A DNA stretch of 64,000 nt from Acridotheres tristis (lineage: Eukaryota > Chordata > Aves > Passeriformes > Sturnidae), in assembly GCA_037013685.1 (NCBI GenBank), contig CM072893.1, positions 22,401,736-22,465,735 on the forward strand, given 5' to 3'. A program made the translations under genes and the position numbers. Below are positions 35,101 to 50,100 of the stretch, piece after piece (position 1 is the stretch's first letter; each line of letters opens with the position of its first letter). The notes under the pieces were generated by a model that was not told where the DNA came from, made no database searches, and saw only the letters and a program-made list of their open reading frames with translations.

Positions 35101-38100
35101 ATCTGCTCCTTCCCCAGTCCATCCCTGTTTGAGTACAGCAGGCAGCATTGCCGTTTTTTGGATGTCTAAGGATAACACTGGGGCAGAGCTTTCACTGCCA
35201 CTTGCAGTCAAGCTCTGAGGGTGGCTAGGTCCCGACTCTGTCCTTCCTCTCCCTGTGCCCCCAAGGGTGCTGAGCTGTAGCCTGTGCCTCTCCATCCCCA
35301 GATCTGCCAGACACAGAGTTCTGTGCTCCCTGGGGCCTGCTAATCTGTGTGCCTTGGTACCTATCCATAATTTCCCACGATTCCTATCTGTTCTGGCTAT
35401 CACTAATAAATAAAACAAGCCCATGGACATTCTCTTGTGAGGCAGCTGATGGATGCAGGATTGCCCACATGCTCCCTACTTAAAGCAATTTTGGAGAAGA
35501 GCTTGTTTCTGGCTCACATGTAAGAATAGAGTTACATCCAGTGCCCCACATTTTCAAGCAGAGTTGCTTATGGACAGTATAAACTGTTGCAGAGAAACTA
35601 TTTTTTTTATGTGGCTTATCAGAATAGAGGAGAGGTGAGCTGACTGGAAAGCTGAAGTGTCTTTCCAGGGAAAGGTGCCAGGTGCAAAAAAGTTCCTCAG
35701 CCGGGCAAAAGCATAGTAGGAGCTGAAGACTGACTGGTAAACACAGAGGCTGGGAATTGGGAATAGGGTTTTGAACAGGAGGAAAAATTATTCTCAGGAG
35801 GCAGCCAGTCCTGCTTCTGAAGAGGCAGGCAGGCAGAGTCCTGCTTTTTGGGAGACACAGGCCAGCCCCACAGAAGCTGTTGGGCTGGAAAGACCAGCGA
35901 GGGAGCCCACGGCTGCCCTTCCTACCTACAGCCTTCTCCTTGGTGCCTGTACTAATCACTTCCCACAGGGCTTGGCCCAGGGTTTTCCTAGGTTTGGGTG
36001 TACATGAGGAATGAGATATGTCTTTCAAGGGCTGGAAAGCTTCACAAGCCAAAGGAGATTCATAACCAGTGAGAGACTGTCTGGGGACCCTGTATAACTC
36101 TAGCCAAGCTGTAAGTACAGTCACAAACCTGTATGGGGTCCCCAGAAGGATTCACTGCAATGGGAGAGACAGACCACCTGTCTCTCAGTGAGCTTTCCTG
36201 CAGAGCCTCGGACATGGCAGGTCTGGCCTTTCTGCCCACCAGCCTCAGATGCTGCCTTCACAAGGCTCTGCTCCTGTGCCCCAACACCCTCCTTCCAGCC
36301 CCACTGCACACATTACCCTGGGTCAGCAGAAGACAACCCCAGTATCTCAAGAGAATTTTATCACCAGAGCCCCTCACTACCTCCCAGCCCTTCTCGATTT
36401 CCCAGGGCAGCCCTGCTCTCTTCCCCTTCGCTGCCTGCCACAGAAGGTGTCAGAGGCATCAAGGGGCAGGAGCTGTCAGAGGCACAAGCGGAGCTGTTGC
36501 TACGCAACCCCGGCGGTGCAGCAATTAATGCTGGGGAAAACGTGCTGCGCTCTGAAGCTATTTGCATAGCTGCGTGCTGCAATACATTTGTTTGCATTGT
36601 GCCTCCACTGTTTAGTGGAGTTTAAAGTCAACCCTCCCCCAGCTCTTGCTGGAGGGGACCTGGGGCTTCCAACAAAGGCCACGCGGTTGGGGACGAAGGG
36701 GCTGGGGGAAGGCAGAGGTTTGTCAGTCCATAACACCTATAGACTGCACAGATAGAGGACTTACAGTATGGGGAAGAAGGGCCAAGTTATCTGTGTTTCT
36801 CCCTACACAGTCTGAGGAGCTTTTCCCAGCTCCTGCAGTGCCTCCAGCCCACCAGTGGGGTTGTCGTATCTCCTCCTTCCTGTTGGATCAGGGTGACACT
36901 ATGCTTGCTCTGCTTGTGAATGCCATGAAAAAAGAGTTTCAGGGGCAGCCCAGCCTGCCTCTGGTTCTATAGTGTATTTGGGCAGGGAGCAAGAGGGAAG
37001 AAAGAAAGGGAGAAAGAAATCAGCTGGTTAATACCAACCTACCTGGGAAGCCGGTCTCCGAAAACCTGTCAATTGCCAACTGCAATCTTCTGGTTTGCCC
37101 ACCCCAAGTTTCTCACTATTGAACATGAAGCCTGTACCCTTTTTGGGTTTCTTTTTTTAGCCCTTGAACATCAGTTTGGTTATAAGTTTACAGGTATGTT
37201 TTGTACCTCAGAGGCACAAGAAGCAGCAGCAGAACAAAAGTTCAAGGCTAAGTGTTTCTGTTCCTTTCAGACCACTCTAAGCACCAGGATTATAGTTCTG
37301 TAAAAGAAACAAAACATAGCTATAAACTTATAAAATCCAATTCAGTATTTTTACAGGGATGACCTTTCCCCTCCCTCTCCCGCTGCCACACAGCTGACTC
37401 TGTGCCGGTCGGCAGAGAGGTGCCTTGCACCACCCAAAACCAGAGGTACCACTTGGGTACCCCACCAAGCTGAAGGGTGTCTTGGAAACCTGACTAAAAG
37501 CAGAGATTTGAGAAATGTGGATGACTAAGAAGAAAGACTAACTGGTGAGCAATGCCCTCCACCGGCTGAACTCAAAGCACTGACCATGCCCACTGTGAGC
37601 CCAAGGTCTGAGGCAGTGTCTTGCTGCCCTTGGGTGGCACCTCCAGCCCTGCTGGTTTCAACCACTTAATTTATTTTTCAGGGTGAGTGGAAATGCCTTT
37701 TTGAGGGGTTGCAAAGGAAGAACAGCCTCTTAAAGAGGACCTGCTCACTGCTGGCACTCAGGTGAGCTGACCCTAGCCCCAGGGCGCAGTGAAGCTTGCA
37801 TGCTAAGCTGCGCTTGGAAGGGGCTGTGCTGTGGGTTCCCAAGAACAGGCTTGCTTTGCCTGTGCTGCAGGGCTGCACGCAAAGATCTTACCCAGCAGAA
37901 GGGGGAAATGGGTTCTCTGCCAGTCCCAGTTCAGCTTGCTGGAATGGCCATGCAAAAGCAGAGGCGTGGGAACATCTGACTGTGCTCAAACCCATCTCCA
38001 CTCCTGGCTGCAGCACAGCCCTTGTGCCTTGAGAGGTGCAGGACGTGCTTCCTTCTGCTGGCAGAACGGATGCGCTGATCCCTTGAAGGGGATGGGCAAA

Positions 38101-41100
38101 TCAGCCATGGGCACAAACAGTATAAGCCACTGAAGCAAGATTTTCTGGAACTTATCTTTCAAAGCCCCAATTAAAGGCTGACACTGGATGCACCAGTTTA
38201 AATGCCTGTATTTAATTCCTCAGAAATATGCCTGGCACCTCACACTCCCCACACAGATGAATGAGTCCCTTCACACCTCTGTGGGTGCTACAGTAATTCT
38301 CTCTCACTGCACTGAAAAAAAAATAGAAAAGCAGCATGCAAAGAGCTGCGGCTCCACATAACAGCTAGGAAAGAGAAAAATCACTCTCCTTCTCTAAATT
38401 AAAAGCTGAAGTTGTGCAAAGCACAGCCAAAATAACTATGGAAATATTGCTGCCAGGTTCTCAAGGCCCCTGAATTTACTCCGTCCTTGGTGACGCACAT
38501 GGGGATGGACTGAGCTTGTATTTCAACTGAAAAGCAGGAAGAAACAAGTTATAGATGGGTTTTGTTTGGCTGGGGTTTTTTGTCAGCTGCATGTATTAAT
38601 CAACGTATCCAGGTTGTACAATCAGCCAACTGACTGGACAAATAACAGACATCTATTATAGATTCAGACTTTTAACCCTTCAGAGTAGTGTCTTTTGTTT
38701 GTTTATTTATTTTAATTAGTTAAACATTAAAAAATCACTTCTCCCCACCTGTAACCAAAGAGAAATCAAACAAACCAAAATCGGTTTTAAATTAGAAAAA
38801 CCCAATAGCAGCCTCAAATAAGTTTTGCTTTTTTATATTCCTGTCATAACTTCCTCATCTTCCACCTTCCCCAAAACCCAACTGTATTCTATAGTAGTTT
38901 ATCATCACTGATATTTCTAATATAATATTTAATGACTAATTAAAATTTTACTACTGAGCTATTGCTTTAAAACCAAGGGAAATTTATCATGTTGGAAATA
39001 CTATTCTACATACCAACTTTCAAATCCTTTCCAGAACTGTCCTTGCTAATTTTTCTAATTACCAAGATCATTGGGGATCTTCCCTTTAAGGAAAAAAAAA
39101 TTACCATGACTGTTTCTTTCTGAGGCAGCACCCAGAATATTTGCTGAGCTAGGTGCTCCAAAAGGATAGATAGCACCAGAAGACCAGAATAGATAGAAAA
39201 ACAGACAGCACCAGAAGACAGATAACAAAAGCATGCAGGGCAAAAAAAAAAAAAAAGTTCCTACAATGATTTTCACGACTTTGCACGTTTTAAAAAAAGC
39301 AGCACCCAGTTAAGAGAAGGGAGAAGGAACCACAGGGACTGTGGAGTAGGGAGGGATGCCCTGAGTATCTTTAACATCCCAGGAAGATATACTGGCTCTG
39401 GACCTGAGGTGACACAGGTGTATGGCCTCTCCCTTGCTCCGAGCCCATCACTGTCAGTTCCTGTCTGTCCTGCAGCACACTGGGGACAAAGCTCTCCCTC
39501 CCTAACCTTCAGACATGCACACACAGGTCAGCTGGAGTCACTGCAGCTGCAGAGGTTCAACAATTAGCAAACTCCCACTGAAGATGCACTTATCTGCAGT
39601 AAATGAGGGTTGGTGAGAAGGATAGGCTGTGCTGTGAGAAATTCCTCCTTCCTCTCCTAAGCTGAACGTACACTGAAACATGGAAGAAAACTCAAATGCA
39701 TTGGACACCCTCCCCTAAGATTTTCCTGACCCAGCTCCAACAGACACATTGCCATGCACAGCCACTGCCTACTTCTAGAAGTCTTCAAGGATTTCAAATT
39801 CTGCAATTATCCAGGTTGGGGTTTTTTTCCCCATGGATATGAAGAACCAAATGCAGGGGCTAGGTAGAGCACTCGTTAGAGCCAACCACACTCAGCACAG
39901 CCTGGTTGCCAAAGTTTGGGAGGGGCCAGTGGAGACATCTAGAGAGGAGAGGGTATCCTGGGTATAATTAACAGATGTTGGGGAATATGACCCCATTTCA
40001 GATAACCTGGAGATTCAGATAATTGGGCCTCAGATAATCAAGGCCACGTTGTTAATAGGAACAGCATCACAACTCCTAAGGGCGGCACTCCCCATGTGCC
40101 AACGCCATCCCTCCTTGCACGGGAATGCCTGGTGAAATATGAATTAGTGGTTTGATACATGTCCGTATTCTCTGTCTGCTGCTGGGCTGAGCAGCAAAGC
40201 CTGTTTCTGATGCACCACTTTGGCTGGCTGCTTGGGAAATAGGTTAAGGCAGAGATGTGGATTGCAGCCCTGGATGCCTGGGGACAAGGCTGTCTCAGAG
40301 CTGACGGGCTAGGTAAGCTCTATTTTGAAAGTGGGTTAATTTAGCTGCCATTCAACTACCATTAAATGATGTAGGTTAATTTTATAGTCAGATAAGTATT
40401 AAGAAACCAAAACATAAGGCAGGAAATGTCTCTATGCGTACCAGTGAGGAGAGATTTCCTCTGCACTAATGCATGCCCCTCCCCTTCAGCTCAAACCTCT
40501 CATCCTTCCATTTCTGCACATCCCTCACATCATCCCTTTTTTTTTTTTTAACCCTTGTCATTACACACTCTTGTCCTTCCTCCCTCTCTTAAGAGAGTCT
40601 ATTCTTCCTCTCAAAAATTCACCTTGATATCCTGGCCCACAATTATTTTCCTCCTTTGTTTATATTGTCACACATCTCAATGCTAGAGGAAGACTAACAA
40701 ATCCAAACCACATCTGACCCTGCCAAATGTCCACTAAGAAAGGTTCCATCTTCCCTTCCCTTCCTACACAGCCAACATTTGTGCAGCTACCTGGTAAATT
40801 GAGGCGGGGAACTGCACCTTGCTTAGTATGTAACATTCCATCACTAATAGTATACCCAGGGGTATTTACCATATTTAAAGCCTCCTCAATTGGCATTTTA
40901 CCCTTTATAAATGGATGCTGCAGTTGAAATGTACTTAATCTCTGTGCGACTTTCCTTTCAGCAGCATAATGATAGGTATTGTTTGTTTCTTTATACTGGT
41001 GACAAAACCCATCAATTGCTAGTTTGTCACAAAATGAGAAATAAAATGAAAAAAATTATCAACAAGAGCTTATGCCTGCAAACGAACAGATCCTTTGGAA

Positions 41101-44100
41101 AAAGCAGAGGTGACTCATCACACGCAGCAAGGAAGGAGCAAGCATCACAGCCCTGCAGATCCCCCCAGGATGCCTTCACAGATTGCCTCCCTCTGACTTC
41201 TGTGCTTTCCTGGTCCCTCCAGCAGGAAAATGAGTCCCTAACCTTCACAGAGAAAGGCAAAGCGATGATGACCCATTAGCACATGCTGCCCATCAAGCAA
41301 TTGCAGATGTCCTCTACCACAGACTTTTCATCTTATTAACAGTAAGTGCACTACGGAAACCCAGAGAGCTCCCAGAAATGAACTCACGCTTAACCATGCA
41401 GTTGTAACGAGACAACAATGCTAACAGGATGTTGACAATTGCACTGTGCTTTTTATGACCAGAGAAATACAGAACGGGACCATACCGAGAAATCACAGCT
41501 AAGCCACCTCTAAAAATTCCTCCTCTAAGCAACTCAGATGTTCAGATGGTGACACCAGAGCCCAAACAATGCACATCGTGGGAATTCTGACCCGCAGAAG
41601 GCCGAGTGCCAAATCCCCTGTTGTCCTGCTGAGGCCTCGCTACTCTTATAAATCTTGCAATGAAAGTCTTTTTTTACTCATGAGCTACAAAAGAACAGAT
41701 GAAAAAGCCAAAACCCAACCCCCATCAATCTGCTCTTTGCCAGCACTAAGCCACTACCTTTGTCACTTTGATTTTAAGCTTTATAATTTTTATTCTATTA
41801 CAATATTACATTATATAACTAGTATGCCAAATGTAATAATATAATTGAGTGCAAAGCATATTTCTTTTCAATTTTGAGTTATGTTATTTTTCCTTTTATC
41901 AATTAGCAATCCAGTCGACATTCAAACAGAAGTAAAGGCACCAACATAAGAACAGGTATGGCCAAGGTGGCTAGAATTAAAGAGCAGATGAGTGGTACAC
42001 ACTTGTGTCTGTTAGAGAAAAGCCAATACGGGGCCTGAAACAGGAGCAAAAATCTACTTGCTTTTGTGCATGAGCAGCAAAGCTCACTGAATTACAGCTA
42101 GATAGACCTCTAGGGAGCAGTAAGGTCAGGCAGCTGCCACCATGGTCCGACCAGAACTTAGTTATTTAACAACCACACTTCAGGTACCAAGTAAGCTTGT
42201 TTAGCTTTCACACCTTGAGCTGATGTTTGATGCATAGAAACAAGAAAAAAACCTTGTATTTCTGTACAAACAGAGTATATTAGCTATGACAGCTTCTTAT
42301 GCAAAAGCAGAATCCTACTGGGTCTTTTTTTACAGTCTCCTTTCAAAATCAAATCGTTTGTTTTAAACCCTTGATAACACCTCACATGCAACTAGTTGCT
42401 TTAAAGGCCTGAAAGGAATCTGAGGAAGATACCATGTGTGACCACAGTCAACCTGAAAGCATGAAAAAACTATACTACTACCTTCACCTGAAAGGGAAAT
42501 GTGGTGGAAACTAGGGGATTCTCCAAGCAACCATCTCAGTGTTAGATAATAGCAAGGGACCCAGCATAAATACTGCCTGTCTGTATGAAAAAACTTCACA
42601 CGTGCAGGGAAGCTGTTCGGTTTCTTCTGGTGTCGGGTTTACCCTGAAGCCCCAGAGTAACTCAACAATTAGTGTCAGAGCTTTCCTCTAAAACTCAGGG
42701 AAAAGAAAGGCTCAGCTTTAAGAATGGATATCATAAAAGCCTCCATCAAACTTAGGAAAGTAACTCCAAATAAGTTAAGCAAGCCCTACACTTTAATAGC
42801 TGGGCAGGAGGGATCTGGGACATGTGACAATGGGATCTTGGTGCATATCAACAAAAAAAAAATTCCAAACCTTAGCAGGTGTAACCTATTTAGCACTGTA
42901 ATTTTTACAGGCAGTTTGCTGATAATCCTGTATAGACATACCACTCCTCCTTATCAGCACACAGCTGACTGATCTGCACCTGGAGCAGGAGCCCAGCAAA
43001 GGTAGGCATGCAAGCTGTGACAAAGCAAGCCCTGGAAACCACAGCCAAGGAGACAAGGCAGGAGCCACACATCAACAATTCCACTGCTGGCTCAGGTACA
43101 GGCGACAGCTGAAGCCTCTGCCCCATCCCTCTTGGTGTTAATGTGAGGGCTGGGTGGGTTATGGTCCAGGATTCCGGTCAGCTCCTTAGGGGGATGCCAC
43201 TGTATTTTCATACAAGCAACTTCTGTATGTTCAGGCAGCAGTGCTTATACTTCTACGCTCTGAAGTAAAGCTTAAGTGCTTCTAATTTTAGTTGAGCTTT
43301 AAAACAATTCCTGGAAATCTGAGCTGTAGCCATGGCATACAAAAACCTGCCTTTTAGTTAACTGTGTTGGGAACAGACACCTGCAGAGCTGTGAGACACC
43401 TGAGGAGGAGGCAGCAAGAGAAGAATTTTTGAAATTCTATTTCAAATGTGATTTGCAATTTTGATACATTCAAAGTGACCTGTGAAAACAAGATGCAATT
43501 GTTTTGTGTTCCTTCTTCATGATACCAAAAGGGAGTTTTTAAAGATTGTGTTGTCTGCAGTTTTCAAGTAGGTGGGCAAGAAGGAACTTAATTAATTCAT
43601 AATTCACAGGTGTGAAGTCATTCACATTTCTTCTGATTTTCCTACTAGACAGCTGAGAACACCTTGGATTTCAAGTTACAGTCTGCATCAAATGTACCAG
43701 ATCAGAGGAAACAGCACTCTCACAAATTGGGATCCTTCCACCATTGTAACATCTATTAAAGTGTCTCAAGAATAATTACATTAAAAAGATCAACTTTCTC
43801 TTTAATCTCTTTTCCATTTTCATTGTATCAAAGTCCATAATCCTATATTTGCCCTAACACTTCAAGCTCAGTTTTTTGAAATTGCTTTTTATCTGTAGCT
43901 CTGTTCCTCTGTACATGAATCACATTCCTAAACAGGTCCAAGAACCTGCTACTCACTTCCAGTTAAAACCTCCATTCAGCCAGTACCCTTGTTTGGGCAC
44001 CTGCCAGAGCAGAGTTGGCAGATTAAGAAAATAGTGATTTGCTGAAGTATCTTCCTGAATCAGGATTTAAATCCTCCCCCTCCGCCAGACCCACTTTTGT

Positions 44101-47100
44101 TACACCTCTAGGAAATTAGAGAGCTCAGCATGCTCAGGCAGGAAAGCCACTGGTGATCAGTCTTCCTGCAGACACCAGAGCAAGCTCTGCACTGCTGCTG
44201 TTTGACTGAGGAGCCACGACACAAGGGCTCAGCTTTGGTTACATGGGAAGGTGAAACTGTGATGCTCAGGAATCGCCATAATTAAACCAGCTTCACTCAC
44301 AAAACCTACGTTTCCAACTTTCTGATCCTTCATGCTGAGCTCAGGGAGTTGCCTCCTTACCGGCTTAGTTTAAACACCAAAACTTGCAGGTGCACTTGAA
44401 GCTGAAGCTTCCTGCTCTTCCCCTCCCAGCAGCTCTCACTTTCACAGAGCAGCAATGAGCAGAACCTCTCCTTCCCCATCTGAGGGAATATCGGCATTGT
44501 AGCAAGGGACTTGTATGTGAGGGTCCACTGCTACTCCCCAAAGGATCTGTAACTTCAGAAGGTAACCAAGATATGCTCTTGCACGTACAAAAGAGGCAGC
44601 TGCCTCTTCCACTAACAGATTGAGGAGCTCAAAACCCACCCTGAGTCCAAACAAGCTGAAGGAAAATAGCAGGTGACTTTTAAAGCTGTCTAACAGGGCT
44701 AATTGTATTTCTTTTCTACTTTTATAAGAGACAACGGCATGGAAGCGTCTTTCTGGGTCTGGGTGCAACATCTTGTGCAATCTTGTCATGATACAGGAAA
44801 TAGCTTTTAAAAGAAGAAATCAAGACCGTGTTCCTTCAGGTTTGAACAATTTCATTTTAGCAGTGAGAGACCATCAACAAGCCCTTCAGGAAAAGCAGAA
44901 AAACTTGGTATTTGTGATAATCGCAGGACTAAAAGTGTCAATTAAAAATGTTCTGGGACAAGCCTGCACAGTGTAATTCATCTTAAAGAATGGCAGATGG
45001 GAATATGGTTCATCACTTTCAAAGTCTATTTTCATAGATTTGACAGATGTATTCAGACAAAGAGAAAAAAAAAAAGATAAATGATAGTTTACTGCACAAG
45101 GCTTTCAAGCTATTTACACATAAAAACTCACTATTCCTGAGTAAGTGTAAGATGTAGTCTCTAGTTAAACCAAGTTTTTTATTTAAGAGAAATTTGCCTG
45201 GTAAAGCTAAACCAATGACAACACCCAATTACCATTTTGCTTTTTGTTTTTAATACTGGTATCAGTATACAAGGAATATGATAATTAATTTGTAATGTAA
45301 CAGTTATTTAAGGATCTTAAAAAACAAAAAAGGCGCTGAAAAATGCAAACCCTAAATTACCTACTTTTCAATAGCACATGCTAAGAAAGGCAGTTTCTCA
45401 GGAGAAAAGAAACCTGGGCTAGATACCGTACAGCATTATGAATTTTCCTAAAGCTAGGAAATCCCTATGCATCACTCTCAAAATCATCCTAGTACTGAAC
45501 ACAGAGGTTAGCAGAAATGCCTAAACTCACGTGGGTTCCATTATACACCACTTAGTGTAACCTACTTTTTAGTATTCAGCATTTCAGTATCAATAATGCA
45601 TAACATCAAAAGTAGTTCAACCCAAAGTACAGTCACGAGAAAGTAAACATAGATCTTGGAGAAGAGCTGGATGCAGTGTGGTGTCACTGCTGCATTTGCC
45701 TTGTGCCCCCATACAGAGGGACAACAAGATGGAGTTGCTGGAGCTTCCCCTATGCAAATGGGGAGCTGGGGACCTGCCCTCTCTGTGGAAGAGCAGAGAA
45801 AATAAAAGCAACACCAGTGCCTTGGTGAGCAGCTAAGCAACGTGCCTGTGCCTTGTGACGTGTGCTCCAGTACAAAGCTCTGCTGCCCAAACTGGTGCTC
45901 TTCCCACTGCCACCTCACAGTCCAAAACCGACCCACACAGGGCTCGGGCCATGCTTTCACTACCTCTGTGTCTACCTTGGCTCATTACTAAGTGCTCAGT
46001 GAACATCACTACACCACCTTTTATTTTCCCTCCTGAGAGATTGTTTGTTCTTCACTGGATAAATTATTTACCATTAAGGAAATTAAGGTGGCCAGTAGGG
46101 AAGCACAAATTAGAATACGGGAGTTCATGAGACTGGGCTGCTATGAGACAGCGTTTCAGCTTTCACATGTATTCCCTACCCAGCTGCTAAAGCAGCTTTA
46201 TCGTCAATCCTATTTAGGACAAGAACCCAATGGAGTACAGAGATTCCAAAGCTCAGTCCTTCAGCCAGAAATTGCTTTATCTTCTATTTTCACTTCCTCC
46301 TCTGCTTCTCCCCCCTTGTGATAGTTTGCATCTCATATCCTTGGGCTACTAGTACAGGCATTTGGAAAGCACGTTAGAAACAACAGAATTGGAACCCCTT
46401 GAAGTTTTTCACAACAAAATTTATTAGAAGAATAGTGGTTTTGAAAAGTCTAGCATCCAGTGAAAACTACCATACACAACGTTACAGCTGGGAATGTGTT
46501 TCCAAAATGACATGGTCAAATAATACAATGGAGCCATTAAATCTTACACATGCACAACAAGAGAATTAGCGCTTTGACATACAATGCAAAAAATAAATGG
46601 ACCACATGAAATAAAAATTTAAAAGTACTTATCACATACATTAAGACACAGCTTATTTAGTCCAGTCAAAAAATCAGAACTGCATTAAAAAAATTAATGT
46701 AGTGCAATCAAACCAAAAACCTTAATTTGTGATCATAAGTGCTCTACTACATAAAACATTGATCATAGCAAGGAACAAAAAATTCAAATCACACAGTACA
46801 AAAAAAATCTGTAAATAAATATAAACTACAGTACAAGAGAAATATTAAATTATACAATTCCGTCAAACTGTAAACAGTATATTGAAATGAGGTCCATAAG
46901 AGTAAAGGGGGGGTTCCTGTTTTTTTTTCCCATGACACTTGAACTTCTAGAGGTCAGAGAGAAATGCCATTTTCCATACTCTTCAAAGACTATGGGTTAC
47001 ATAAATAGAAAGAGAAGACTTTTTAGTTGTAAAGTGTCAAATAATAAAGCAGAAGTGTTGCTGACTTGCGACTGCCAACAGATCACCATGAAGGCAGAAG

Positions 47101-50100
47101 AGCAGATTTTAGTTTCAGGCTTGGCCTCAGGGTGAGCACTGCACAGAGGCCTGGCACTGCAGGTGTTCAGTGAACAGCGCTTAGCCTTAGAAAGGAGGCA
47201 CCTCGTGAACTCTGGTCCTACCCAGGAGGTGTAAGTAATTATGGACAACCTGGACCTCTGCTGATTATCTGACAGGTTTACACGCTTGTCATACAAACAC
47301 CAACTTTGGCAGAACAATTACTAATAAGCTCAAAGCACTCCCGGCCCATTGGTTTCCATCACAGTGGCCAGTGCACAGAATTCTCTAAGGACATTGCATA
47401 ACTAGAGTGTAGAGGTCAGACAGCCAAGGACCCGTGCTTGAGGTTAGAAGTAGTTATGGTAAGAGAGAAGCAAGAGCCACGTTAAGAAGCTGCCTCTGCT
47501 GTTCACAGAGGCAGCTGGGAATGTATTTCGTTTTTAGCTGCGCTGGCTAGTAGTGGCATTTTAAAATATATAAGTTTAAGATAACATATATACTATATAT
47601 GTATATAATATAATACATATTATATAATATACATAGGAATTTCTTACAATACATACCAGGAACCCCCACGCGATCTGCTCAGTAGTAATAACTGAATATA
47701 CAGAATGCCACTATAAGTGTCTGAGGCACTGTGTGCTGGAGAGTAAATATGCAGCTTTAAAATCCGTTTGGCTGAGTTATACCTGGATACCTGAACTGAG
47801 TTTTAAGTTGACATTCATCAAGGATGTGCTATCAGCACGTCAAAAGAAAAGCAAAACAAAATACAAGTCACTGCTAGGTTTAAGAAGAGAGTACAAGTAC
47901 CTGAATTGAGTGAGGATAGTGTGTAAACTGTCCCTGAGGGTTTTTAAACAGTGTGTGTACAAGTCGGATTCCTAAGAACATTAGTTTAAACTTACATTGC
48001 GGACTGATAAAATACCAATGTCTGACAATTTAACAAGTGGAGGTTAGAAAGAGTTATGAGCAAACACTCAAAACATTTTATACATTTTAAAGCAGCAGTA
48101 AGCTGCTGTAAGCATACATCCCATCAGTACAAGCAACACGTGGGACTCAGATAAAGGTTTCTATTTGCAAAAAGCCCATCATATATCAATAAGTAAAGAA
48201 TATTCACCTGCTAAATTAGAATGCACCTAGTTACAGACTAGCAATTCAAGATTAATTTTTTAATCAAATACTTTGCTATACTTTGCTATTACATACTAAA
48301 ATTCCTTAAGCTCACTAATGCTGGTATTCTAATCTATTTTTTTAAATGTTCCCCCTTCATTTAAGAAATATACCATTCCACAACTTAAACATTAAGATCC
48401 ATTTTCAGTCCTCAGATGTAAAAAGCATGTCAATGAGTTTATATTAAAAATTTACACGGTAAAAAGGCTTGAATTTCAGCCAGAGATTCTAAATACTACT
48501 CATTCCCTGAAGGCATAAGGGAGAAAGAATCCCTACCCATTATTCTTGTGATATAGTTTTCAAACTGAACATTAAACAATGGTCCAAAATGGTTTTTTAT
48601 TTCTGTTTGGGAAACTTTCCCTCCCTACCCATCATCCCAGATTCCCAATGTTAAGCCCTGAAATGGCCTACTGAAATGATCAGTTAAAAATACCAGGCAT
48701 GTATATATACATCCCCTGCCTGAACTCCAGAATATTTTGTTTTACTAGTCTTTAAAAGACAGATTAATATCCTAAGAAACCTTGCGATCTGACCTGACAA
48801 GCTGTTAATGATCCTACATTGTATATTTGAAGTATCTCATAACCTGAAGGCCAGATTTAATTAAGACTCTGGCATTGTAACAGAAAAAGTGCTGCAGTTA
48901 TTTATCCCTTTTCTGATATTTTAGAATAGGTCAGACAAGTGCTTTTTTTAGTGATAGTAAAAGTTTACATGCTTTCAAACAGGCATAAAAAGTATTATCT
49001 GCAAAACTATTTGAGAAATGTAGCACCAAGTAACCGATAAACTGTTTAAGTAGCTCTAGTAGTATCCTCATTATTTCTGAGTAGGAAAAAAATATTAAGA
49101 TAAACTGTGCTAGGTGATGACGAGAGAAATTGGTTTTGATATTCACTTTTCCTGCTCAGGTCAGAATGAAGCCTTTGTCCTAATCCCTGCTCTGTAAGGT
49201 AGTTATCATCTTGAGTCCTCCTAAATTATACTTACCAATTCAGTAGAGACAAGCATACGGGCACAGGTGGGGATGTTTGTTTTCAAGAAGGTAAATGAAA
49301 TGCCCTGGACAGGCTGAAAAAATCCTACTTCCTAGTATATCACCCAGCAAAACTGATTTTGCAACTGGGCTAAGAGAATTTTGCGAGGATTAAATAAAGC
49401 TCTCTTAATATGAAGGTTTTTATGATAATACCTGAATATAGGCATAATTCAGTAGGACACGAGATCCAAAACTGCTGCTGTAATACTGGTTTAGAGACTT
49501 GGCCCCAGTCAAAGAAAGAACAGGAAACAGAGAGAGAGATGGACACTGGAATGCTCTAAGTACTTAATGGCTTTTTCTGGTATATGTGAAGTTTTGAGTT
49601 TGTAATACCTCTCTGCCTAGTGGTCATCACAGTGCATTGTGTTCATACACTGGATAATCAGAAATGAGTTACTATAGTGGCGACTTTATCTGCTACATTC
49701 ATCAGAACTGCATACAACTAGCAGTGCAGATTTCCAGGTTTCTGAAGGTTCCAATTACTGAATTTTCAATATAATTCAAGATCAAGTAGAAACCTTTATA
49801 GTACCAAAACAAATTTCAAAATTATTTTCTTACAGCTTTCTAAAACAATATTAGCCAACATTATGTACTGATGCCAAGAAAAAGCAACATTGACCTAAAC
49901 TGAAATTACATTTAATTTCTGAAACATTTGTGGGGAATACCTAGAGGTTTCTGATCCTCATGAAAATGAGGGAAACAACCCTTCCCATCCTACTTCTAAT
50001 ATCTGGCAGAGAATTTAAGCTATTTAAAATATTGTGACAAATCTTTCAGTAAGATTAATAATTTTGCCTTCACAAGATTTTGGACTGCAATAAGAGTATG

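Larger units (their letters stand above)
32197..46419 (-). other. LCOR: LCOR intron before the giant exon
   Basis: About 14 kb without a recognised gene. GC content falls from left to right. Motif clusters that could be regulatory lie at 32835-33035, 36496-36620, 39999-40037 and 43590-43617. A 13-nt motif is duplicated at 39172 and 39207. The 214-codon open frame at 35480-36124 (-) resembles nothing known to me. Confidence 0.7.

Noticed and set aside
35480..36124. 214-codon open frame on the - strand in LCOR intron
   Set aside because: Unusually long for this composition, but no recognised domain and no evident splice signals tying it to LCOR.
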